Positions 7,094 to 13,177 of a DNA stretch of 24,504 nt are shown here, one piece after another. The notes below the pieces were generated by a model. The model did not search any database. It was not told the origin of the DNA and saw only the letters and a list, made by a program, of their open reading frames with translations. Where the stretch lies: the NCBI GenBank assembly GCA_910587505.1, contig CAJULD010000043.1, positions 1 through 24,504 of the forward strand. The letters run 5' to 3'. The stretch's first letter is position 1. Every line of letters begins with the position of its first letter. A program made the position numbers and the translations under genes. Source of the stretch: an uncultured Oscillospiraceae bacterium (GTDB lineage: Bacteria; Bacillota; Clostridia; Oscillospirales; Oscillospiraceae).

Positions 7094-8704
7094 ATGTTTT
7101 GCAGCAGGTGTGGGAGAAAAATTGAGGATGGGGCCGCCGTCTGTTCCGGCTGCGGCGCGCCGGCGTCCGGCGTTCCGCAAAGCGGCCCGGCGCGGCCGCT
7201 GGAGGGTCCGGAGGCCGCCCCGGCCGGCGGTGAACCTGCCTCCGGAAAGCGGAGGGGCTGGATTCTGCCCACAGTCATCGGCATCGCGGCGGCAGCCTGC
7301 GTTCTGGCGGCAGTCCTGCTCAGCGGCGCGTTCAGCGATGCAAAGGGAACGCTGGCCAGGGCGCTGGTCAAGTCCGTCAACGCCTGGCAGGCGGCGGCGG
7401 ATTCCCTGGAGCTGCCGGAGCTGCCGGGTCTGGAGCGGGAGGCAGGTCTGGATATGACCGTCCGGCTCAGGCGCCTCTCCGACCGCTTCGGCAGGCAGGC
7501 GCAGCTGCTGGAAGGAATGAGCCTCTCCTTCTCCGGGGATCTTGACCTGCCGGAGCGGAAAATGGAGGTCGGACTGGGGGTGTCCTACGGCTCCGCCGAG
7601 CTGCTGCGGGCCGGCATGGCCGGGAATGACGGCGTATTGTCTCTGTCCTGCCCCGCCCTGCTGGGGGAGCAGGCCTTCGGCGTGAACACGGAGACCCTGG
7701 GCCAGACCCTGTACCGCCTGGACCCGGCGGCAATGGAGGCGGTCCAAAACGCCGGCTTCAATATCTTCGACCTGCTGGAGGCCGCCGCGGCTCCGGCAGA
7801 GGTGGACGCCGGGGCCGTCAGGGCCCTCTACGACGCCATCTCGGTGGAAAAGGCCGGAAAGGCGGAGGTGGATGCCGGCGGGAAATCCGTGCGCGGCGAG
7901 CGCTATCGCGTCACGATCCCTCAGGAGGCCATGCTGGACTGCCTGGATGCGGTGAAGGCCGCCTACGCCGCCCGGAAGTGGAACGGAGAGCTTTTGAAGG
8001 TCATGGGCTCCTTCGGTGCGACGGAGGAGGAGCTGGAGGTCATGAGGGAACAGCTGGAGGGCCGGAAGTCGCTGGAGGCCCTGACGGAGACGCTGGAGGA
8101 GACGGGAGACGTGACGCTGGAGGCCCTTGTCAGCGACGGGTATATCAGCTGTGTGCGCTGGGAAGGCGAAGAGGAATCCCTGACCGCCCGCTTCGGCGGC
8201 GGGGAACGCTACGCGGACGACCTGTCCCTGGACGTCCAGGCCGGGGAGATTCATTTCCGCCTTGCCTCCTCCGGGAATCACAGCGCGGCGGCGGGCGCCT
8301 TTACCGATACCACGGCCCTGCTGGCGGAGGTCGGAGGCAGCGCCTTCTCCCTGGAATCCCAACTGACTTATGACCCCCGGCTTCCCTCGGACAACTTTTC
8401 CTGGACCGTCTCCGGCGAGGGCGTGTCCCTGACGGCGAGGGGACAGCTGACGTGCGGAGACCGGGAGCTGTTTCTGGACCTGGAGGACGCCGGCATAAGC
8501 TTTCCGGGAGAGGAGTATGTGGGTCTGGGCATCTCCTGGCGGCTCCGTCCCTGTGCCGGACTGAGCCCGGCGGCGCCGGTGATGCTGGAGGACATGACCG
8601 AAGCTGATCTGGAGACGCTGTACGCCGGGACGGTTGCCAATACCCGGAGCTGGCTTTGGGGGCTGATGGGACAGGCCCCGGAGCTGTTCCGGCTCTTCCT
8701 GTAA
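7094..8704 (+). CDS. membrane-anchored zinc-ribbon protein of unknown function
   Basis: 536 residues. The N-terminal zinc ribbon has Cys3/Cys6 and Cys17/Cys20 (CSRCG, CSGCG); a Pro/Ala/Gly-rich linker follows (22-52), then one membrane span (about 56-79, WILPTVIGIAAAACVLAAVLL) and a large C-terminal domain of about 450 residues predicted outside the membrane. ATG 7094 is preferred over TTG 7088 because AAGGAG is 9 bases from the ATG and only 3 from the TTG. The outer domain is rich in beta-type segments (YISCVRWEGEEESLTARFGG, SFSGDLDLPERKMEVGLGV), which could form an extended scaffold or lipid- or ligand-binding fold, but I know no family. It lies between an ABC ATPase and its probable permease, suggesting an accessory subunit. 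Confidence 0.8.
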   Translation: MFCSRCGRKIEDGAAVCSGCGAPASGVPQSGPARPLEGPEAAPAGGEPASGKRRGWILPTVIGIAAAACVLAAVLLSGAFSDAKGTLARALVKSVNAWQAAADSLELPELPGLEREAGLDMTVRLRRLSDRFGRQAQLLEGMSLSFSGDLDLPERKMEVGLGVSYGSAELLRAGMAGNDGVLSLSCPALLGEQAFGVNTETLGQTLYRLDPAAMEAVQNAGFNIFDLLEAAAAPAEVDAGAVRALYDAISVEKAGKAEVDAGGKSVRGERYRVTIPQEAMLDCLDAVKAAYAARKWNGELLKVMGSFGATEEELEVMREQLEGRKSLEALTETLEETGDVTLEALVSDGYISCVRWEGEEESLTARFGGGERYADDLSLDVQAGEIHFRLASSGNHSAAAGAFTDTTALLAEVGGSAFSLESQLTYDPRLPSDNFSWTVSGEGVSLTARGQLTCGDRELFLDLEDAGISFPGEEYVGLGISWRLRPCAGLSPAAPVMLEDMTEADLETLYAGTVANTRSWLWGLMGQAPELFRLFL

Positions 8705-8715
8705 ACGGGCGGGCC

Positions 8716-9939
8716 ATGGGCGGCTGGACTCTTTTTTACCGGTTAACGGGACTTACCCTGAAGCGGCTCTGCCGGCAGCTGTGGCTGCTGGCAGGGCTTG
8801 CCGCGCTCTGCGCGGCCCTGCCCCTGCTGGCGGGACGGGCGGCGGAGGCCGCCCTGTCCGGCGGGGCGGCCTTCTCCGGCATCACGCTGGCGGTGACTTC
8901 GCCGGAGGACGGCGGTCTGCCCCGGCATCTGGCGCAGCTTCTGGGAGGCATGGACGATCTGTCCCGCTACTGCCGGGTGGAGGCCATGGACCGTGAGGAG
9001 GCCCTGGCCGGTCTGGAAGCGGGCCGGGTCACGGCGGTGCTGGAGCTGCCGGAGGACTTCGTCCGGGGGGTGCAGTCGGGAGAGAATCCCGGCCTGCGGA
9101 TCATCGTGGACGGGGAGCGGCCCCTGGAGTCCCTGCTGACGCTGTGGGCAGGGCAGAGCGCGGCGGACCTGCTGGCCGCCGCTCAGTCGGGAATCTATGC
9201 GGTGCTGGCGGAATACGACCAGTCCCCGCCCGGCGGACTTTCCCGGGAGCAGGCGGTGGCGGAAATCAATATAAAATATGTGCAATGGACGCTCAACCGG
9301 CAGAACCTGTTCCGGGAGGAAAAGCTTCTGCCCACCGGCGCGCTGCCCATCGCGCTGCACTATGAGCTGAGCCTGCTGTCCTTCCTGTTTCTCTCCACCG
9401 CGCCGCTGTTCGCCTGGAGCTGTCAGGAGCCGTGGCTGTCCGGACTGCGGCGGCTGCGGTACGCCCGGCGGAGCCCCCTGTGGGGCCTGGCCGCGGGATG
9501 GGCCGCCTGCTTTCTGACCGGGACGGCGGCGGCCTTCCCGGCGCTGCTGGCCTTCCGCCTCCCGGCAATCGAGGCGCTGGAAACGGCGGCAATATGGGCG
9601 GTATTCTTTGCCGCGTGGACCTCCGCCTGCGCCCTGCTGACGGAAAGCGCCGCCGGGTGCGGCGGGCTGTCCTTCCTGACCTCGCTGCTGGCGCTGGCCC
9701 TGTCGGGAGGCGTTGTGCCGCCGGTGCTGCTGCCGGAGGCGGCGCGGCCCGCGATGGACGCGTCCCCCGTCGCCTGGATGCGGGCGCTGGCGGCGGAGCC
9801 GCTGGGCTATGCCGCCATGGACCGGCCGGCGGGGCGGCTGCTGGCTGCCGCCGCCGGACTGTGCCTCCTGTCCGGGTGGCTGTATGTCCGCCGGACGGCC
9901 CGGAAGGAGGCCGGACTTCTCAGCGATACTTTCTCCTGA
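8716..9939 (+). CDS. ABC-2 type transporter permease
   Basis: 407 residues, ATG 8716, only 11 bases after the zinc-ribbon gene; the upstream GGGCGGG is a poor ribosome binding site, so translation may be coupled. The layout is that of ABC-2 exporters: one N-terminal membrane span (about 20-40), a large external loop of about 170 residues (with a ..VEAMDREEALAGLEAGRV.. segment typical of this family's periplasmic-like domain), then a C-terminal bundle of about five spans from residue 215 on, ending with a basic tail (YVRRTARKEAG). It probably pairs with the ATPase at 6233. The exported substrate is unknown; related systems export drugs, lipids or peptides. Confidence 0.85.
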   Translation: MGGWTLFYRLTGLTLKRLCRQLWLLAGLAALCAALPLLAGRAAEAALSGGAAFSGITLAVTSPEDGGLPRHLAQLLGGMDDLSRYCRVEAMDREEALAGLEAGRVTAVLELPEDFVRGVQSGENPGLRIIVDGERPLESLLTLWAGQSAADLLAAAQSGIYAVLAEYDQSPPGGLSREQAVAEINIKYVQWTLNRQNLFREEKLLPTGALPIALHYELSLLSFLFLSTAPLFAWSCQEPWLSGLRRLRYARRSPLWGLAAGWAACFLTGTAAAFPALLAFRLPAIEALETAAIWAVFFAAWTSACALLTESAAGCGGLSFLTSLLALALSGGVVPPVLLPEAARPAMDASPVAWMRALAAEPLGYAAMDRPAGRLLAAAAGLCLLSGWLYVRRTARKEAGLLSDTFS

Positions 9940-10002
9940 AAGGGCAGGCGCAGGGGTGCGTTGCTTTTCCCGGAAAGCAAAAGAGCCCGGAAAGAACTTC
10001 AG

Positions 10003-10035
10003 GCCCGGGGGCGGAAAAATTTCCCGCCCCCGGGC
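10003..10035. terminator. convergent hairpin between the ABC permease and the YlbJ-like gene
   Basis: GCCCGGGGGCGG (10003-10014) pairs perfectly with 10024-10035 around an A/T-rich loop. It sits between converging genes and probably serves both, although the T-runs are poor. A second small hairpin TTGCTTT/AAAGCAA (9961-9980) precedes it. Confidence 0.6.
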
Positions 10036-10041
10036 ATTTCG

Positions 10042-10947
10042 CTATTTATTAAGCAGGGTCTGGAGAGACGCCGCGGCCAGCAGGGCGGACAGGGCCGCCT
10101 GCATGGCCTTCCCCAGCCAGTGCCATCGGAAGGACAGCCCCGCCGGGGCGGTAAACGACATGGCCTGACAGTGGACGGACAGCCCTCCCCAGCCCACTGT
10201 GGCCGCGGCGGTGAGGAATCCCCCGCGTCCCGGCGGGAGGGCGGCCACGCCGCCCACCATCTCCAGTCCGCCCAGCAGGAGCGGAGGCAGCTCCGCCGGG
10301 ATCACAGCGGCGAGGACCCGGAAGAAGAGCACGAAGGCGCAGATATTCAGGGTAGAGGCCAGCGCGCCGGATACGGAGGCCGTCAGGGCCTGCGGAAAGG
10401 AGACCGCCCGGACGGGCAGGGCCTTCCCCGGCAGGGCGGGCCCCCTCTCCCGGACCAGACGGCAGAGAACCGCTCCCGTCAGCAGCGCCGAGAGCGCGTG
10501 AATGAGGTACAGCCGGATTCCCGCCGCCTGGTCTCCCAGCACCCCCGCGCCCACATAGCCCAGCAGGAACGCCGGACCGCAGTTGTCGCAGAAGCCCAGC
10601 AGCAGTTCCGCCTCCTGCCGGGAAATGCAGCCCTGTGCGTACAGCTCCGCGGCGGTTTTTGCGCCGCTGGGATAGCCGCCCAGCAGTCCCGCCAGCAGCG
10701 GCAGGGCGCACACGCCCCGCATCCGGAACAGGGGCCCCATCACGGGGCCGCACAGACGGCCCGGCATGTCCGCCGCTCCCAGCTGGAGCAGCAGGGAAAT
10801 GGCCGCAAAGAAGGGAAACAGAGAGGGGATCACCGTCTTGCCGCAAAGGGCCAGTCCCTCCCGGACCGCGCCGGCGGCCTCCTGGGGCCGCAGCAGCAGC
10901 AAAACCGCCGCGGCAAGGGCCGCAGCAGCGGGCAGCAGTTTTTTCAT
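10042..10947 (-). CDS. YlbJ-like sporulation integral membrane protein (nucleoside-recognition/Gate fold)
   Basis: 301 residues, highly hydrophobic with about eight membrane segments. Family marks are the CGKTVIPSLFPFF helix (about 35-47), GLLGGYPSGAK (87-97) and FCDNCGPAFLLGYVGAGVLG (about 118-137), the pattern shared by YlbJ and related Gate-domain proteins. B. subtilis YlbJ is made under sigma-E control and is needed for spore coat or resistance functions; it is about 400 residues, so this is a shorter member. The start is fixed: TAA directly precedes ATG 10947 in frame, with GGTGAT as a modest ribosome binding site. It is a single gene, convergent with the ABC operon and divergent from uraA. 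The spore role is by family, not proven by sequence. Confidence 0.8.
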   Translation of the reverse strand: MKKLLPAAAALAAAVLLLLRPQEAAGAVREGLALCGKTVIPSLFPFFAAISLLLQLGAADMPGRLCGPVMGPLFRMRGVCALPLLAGLLGGYPSGAKTAAELYAQGCISRQEAELLLGFCDNCGPAFLLGYVGAGVLGDQAAGIRLYLIHALSALLTGAVLCRLVRERGPALPGKALPVRAVSFPQALTASVSGALASTLNICAFVLFFRVLAAVIPAELPPLLLGGLEMVGGVAALPPGRGGFLTAAATVGWGGLSVHCQAMSFTAPAGLSFRWHWLGKAMQAALSALLAAASLQTLLNK

Positions 10948-11106
10948 TTACATCACCGGTAGAGGATATGAGGGCGTCGGACAGGTTATTACTGCCTGCT
11001 CCGCGCCCCTGCGCCGGAAGCCCTGTCCGGGCCGTAGAAAATTTCGTCTTCGGTTTTGCCGGACCTTGTCCATTTTGTAGAAAAACGGTTTTCTCTCATT
11101 CTCCTC

Positions 11107-11135
11107 TTGCGCGGCGGACCCTTTTCTGGTATGAT
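11107..11135 (+). promoter_or_regulatory. sigma-A promoter of the uraA leader
   Basis: TTGCGC (11107-11112), 17-bp spacer, TATGAT (11130-11135); start near 11142. No other promoter is visible between the terminator at 11244 and the uraA start, so uraA transcripts must pass the leader terminator. Confidence 0.75.
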
Positions 11136-11167
11136 ATCAGTTAATGCAGAAAAGGAGCGGGAGCATC

Positions 11168-11245
11168 ATGACGAAGAGCAAATGCCTCTATATGCGGAAA
11201 TACCTCGCCGGGGTATCTTTTCTTCGTTTTCATATTCCTGTTTGA
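11168..11245 (+). CDS. 25-residue leader peptide of uraA
   Basis: ATG at 11168 follows AAAGGAG/GGGAG, and the frame runs 25 codons to TGA 11243-11245. The peptide starts MTKSKCLYMRKY and ends FLRFHIPV; the second half is encoded by a U-rich stretch (TTTTCTTCGTTTTCAT). The stop codon overlaps the first bases of the terminator stem, so a ribosome reaching the stop would cover the left arm. This is what a transcription-attenuation leader peptide needs: translation position decides whether the terminator forms. The peptide itself probably has no function. Confidence 0.6.
   Translation: MTKSKCLYMRKYLAGVSFLRFHIPV
11200..11243 (+). promoter_or_regulatory. pause hairpin and U-rich tract of the uraA attenuator
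   Basis: ATACCTC (11200-11206), loop GCC, GGGGTAT (11210-11216) form a 7-bp hairpin with one G-U pair. The next 27 bases (11217-11243) contain 17 T. A pause hairpin followed by a U-rich stretch is the UTP-sensing part of the E. coli pyrBI leader: RNA polymerase stalls here when UTP is scarce. No PyrR-binding loop or purine-riboswitch core is visible. Confidence 0.55.
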
Positions 11246-11274
11246 CGGTCAAGTGCTTGATCGTCTCTTTTTTT
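11244..11274 (+). terminator. attenuator terminator upstream of uraA
   Basis: GACGGTCAAG (11244-11253) pairs with CTTGATCGTC (11256-11265) with one G-U pair; the innermost pair probably opens to give a 4-nt loop. TC and seven T follow (11268-11274). It stands 40 bases before the uraA start codon. Confidence 0.85.
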
Positions 11275-11314
11275 GCGCGGAATCGCGGTTCAACGAAAGA
11301 GAAGGGAGAAACTT

Positions 11315-12673
11315 ATGAAAGAAAACACCGAAGCCATTCGCGACGCGCGGACGCTGGGCATGCCGAAGATGCTGCTGCTGGGCGTGCAGCACATGTTCGC
11401 CATGTTCGGCGCAACCATCCTGGTCCCCATCATCGTCAGCAACGCCTACGGCCTGCCCCTGAACATCCAGACCACGCTGTTCTTCGCCGGCGTGGGCACC
11501 CTGTTCTTCCACGTCTGCTCCAGGCTGAAGGTCCCCGCCTTCCTGGGCTCCTCCTTCGCCTTCCTGGGCGGGTTTGAGACCATGAGCAAGATGGACCAGG
11601 GCATCTACGCCGGCATGTCCCCGGCGGACAAGCTGGCCTACGCCTGCGGCGGTATCGTGGTGGCCGGCCTGCTGTATCTGATTCTGGCCCTGCTGGTCAG
11701 GGTGGTGGGCGTGAAGAAGGTCATGCGCTTCCTGCCTCCTGTGGTCACCGGCCCCATTATCATCTGCATCGGTCTGAACCTGGCGCCCTCGGCGGTGAGC
11801 AACGCCGCCCAGTGCTGGCCCCTGGCCCTCATTGCTCTGGCGGTGATCATCATCTTCAACATCTGGGGCCGGGGGATGCTCAAGATTATCCCCATCCTGC
11901 TGGGCGTGGTGATCGCCTACATCGCCGCCATTATCATGAACGCCTGCGGCATGGTCAATGCCGACGGCTCCGCCATTCTTGACTTCGCCTCCATCGCGCA
12001 GGCCGGCTGGCTGGGCCTGCCTCCCTTCCAGATTGCCAGATTCGACCTTTCCGCCATTCTGGTCATGGCCCCCATCGCCATTGCCGCCATGATGGAGCAC
12101 ATCGGCGACATGTCCGCCATTTCCGCCACCGTGGGCGAGAACTTCGTCGAGAATCCCGGCCTCCACCGTACTCTTATCGGCGACGGTCTGGCCACCTCCC
12201 TCTCCGGCCTCTTTGGCGGCCCTGCCAACACCACCTACGGCGAGAACACCGGCGTGCTGGTCCTCTCCCGGGTCTTTGACCCCAGGGTGATCCGCCTGGC
12301 CGCCGTCTATGCCGTGGCTCTGGGCTTCATCCCCAAAATGGCCGGGGTCATCGGCTCCATGCCCACCGCCATCGTGGGCGGCATCAGCTTCATGCTCTAC
12401 GGTATGATTTCCGCCATCGGCGTGCGCAACATCGTGGAAAATCAGGTGGACTTCACCAATTCCCGGAACCTCATCATCGCAGCCGTCATTCTGGTGTGCG
12501 GTCTGGGCTTCTCCGGCGGCCTGACCTTCAGCGTGGGCGGAACCTCCGTCACCCTGACCGCCCTGGCGATCGCCGCGATCGCGGGCGTCATCCTTAACGC
12601 CATCCTCCCCGGCAACGACTATGAATTCGGCTCCAATCCCTCCGGGGATCAGAACCGCGGGATTCATCCGTAA
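11315..12673 (+). CDS. uraA: uracil permease (NCS2 nucleobase:cation symporter)
   Basis: Imports uracil with protons for pyrimidine salvage. ATG 11315 has AAGGGAG upstream. The 452-residue protein has the NCS2 pattern: QHMFAMFGATILVPII (25-40), VPAFLGSSFAFLG (73-85), EHIGD with Glu261, and GGPANTTYGENTGVL with Glu310. The two glutamates are 49 residues apart, as are the substrate-binding Glu241 and Glu290 of E. coli UraA. TTYGEN points to uracil rather than xanthine/urate transporters. About 14 membrane segments are expected. It is a single gene between its leader attenuator and a strong terminator at 12760; the leader suggests induction when UTP is low. A xanthine permease role is the less likely alternative. 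Confidence 0.93.
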   Translation: MKENTEAIRDARTLGMPKMLLLGVQHMFAMFGATILVPIIVSNAYGLPLNIQTTLFFAGVGTLFFHVCSRLKVPAFLGSSFAFLGGFETMSKMDQGIYAGMSPADKLAYACGGIVVAGLLYLILALLVRVVGVKKVMRFLPPVVTGPIIICIGLNLAPSAVSNAAQCWPLALIALAVIIIFNIWGRGMLKIIPILLGVVIAYIAAIIMNACGMVNADGSAILDFASIAQAGWLGLPPFQIARFDLSAILVMAPIAIAAMMEHIGDMSAISATVGENFVENPGLHRTLIGDGLATSLSGLFGGPANTTYGENTGVLVLSRVFDPRVIRLAAVYAVALGFIPKMAGVIGSMPTAIVGGISFMLYGMISAIGVRNIVENQVDFTNSRNLIIAAVILVCGLGFSGGLTFSVGGTSVTLTALAIAAIAGVILNAILPGNDYEFGSNPSGDQNRGIHP

Positions 12674-12759
12674 GTCCGTCAGGCGGTGCAAATTCTTTTT
12701 CCTGAAAGAATAAAGAATCGGAAAGAGCTTTAAAAAGCATGCCTTTTCCCCTCGACAGA

Positions 12760-12792
12760 GCGGGGACCCGTCCGGGTCCCCGCCGTTTTTTT
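12760..12792 (+). terminator. intrinsic terminator of uraA
   Basis: GCGGGGACCC (12760-12769), loop GTCC, GGGTCCCCGC (12774-12783), CG and seven T (12786-12792). Perfect 10-bp GC-rich stem, 87 bases after the stop codon. Confidence 0.93.
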
Positions 12793-13076
12793 CCGCCGAA
12801 CCTGACCGGTTTTTGAGTGTGCCGGCCGCATATTCTGCGCCGGAAAAAAGGACGCCGTCCGCCGGTGAGCAGTCCCCGGCGGGCCGTGGGCGGATTTGTG
12901 CACTTTTTTGCCGCGGCGGAGGCGGCATTTTTCATCCCGCCCCCGTCCCTCCGCCATTTGTCGCCGCGGCCGCCGCCATTTTGCAGGACCGCCGCCGCCG
13001 GGCTGCAAAACCGCCCGCTTTTCCTCTATGCAGTTCGTCAATCATACGAAAATCAGCAGAAAAGGAACTTTTCCGC
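12793..13076. other. GC-rich intergenic region before acn
   Basis: About 285 bases without a supported gene. It contains repeated GCC-rich units each followed by ATTT (12927, 12956 and 12978) and an inverted repeat TTTTGCAG (12979-12986) / CTGCAAAA (13003-13010) with a 16-nt CCG-rich loop. Open frames here lack ribosome binding sites and have repetitive composition. Confidence 0.4.
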
Positions 13077-13091
13077 TGTGAACTATTCACA
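13077..13091. promoter_or_regulatory. perfect palindrome TGTGAACTATTCACA over the acn -35
   Basis: TGTGAA-CTA-TTCACA; its right arm is the -35 element of the promoter below. The arms resemble Rex (TGTGAA-N4-TTCACA) and CRP/FNR-family (TGTGA-N6-TCACA) sites, but the spacer is one base shorter than either. The position suits a repressor. Confidence 0.55.
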
Positions 13092-13114
13092 AAAAGTTTG
13101 CGATATGGTATAGT
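13086..13114 (+). promoter_or_regulatory. sigma-A promoter for acn
   Basis: TTCACA (13086-13091), 17-bp spacer, TATAGT (13109-13114); start near 13121, leaving a leader of about 57 nt that contains GC-rich inverted segments (GCGGG...CCCGC) before the ribosome binding site. Confidence 0.75.
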
Positions 13115-13177
13115 CAGACCGTCCAAATAAACGGGCGGGCGGACGTCCCGCCGCCGGCAAAACGGAGGAAACATCCT

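Noticed and set aside
4193..8362. An uninterrupted minus-strand frame of about 1,389 codons opposite the oxidoreductase, propeller, ATPase and zinc-ribbon genes, and similar long antisense frames opposite acn, nrdD, uraA and ychF.
   Set aside because: These arise from high-GC codon use on the coding strand. They are full of Gly, Arg, Pro, Gln and His, lack ribosome binding sites and run across several well-supported genes and their gaps.
10963..10989. Possible sigma-E promoter for the YlbJ-like gene (minus strand ATA-N16-CATATCCT).
   Set aside because: The -10 matches only partly and the implied transcript would start within the ribosome binding site, about nine bases before the ATG.
11136..11314. 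Purine riboswitch or PyrR-binding attenuator in the uraA leader.
   Set aside because: No purine-aptamer core sequences and no PyrR anti-antiterminator loop pattern could be found; the only structures are the small hairpin and the terminator.
13077..13091. Assigning the acn palindrome firmly to Rex or to a CRP-type regulator.
   Set aside because: The arms fit, but the spacing is one base short for both families, so only an unnamed operator is reported.
12813..13130. Overlapping plus-strand frames of about 60-105 codons between uraA and acn.
   Set aside because: They are Arg/Pro/Ala repeats from GCC-rich DNA, have no ribosome binding sites and run through the acn promoter.
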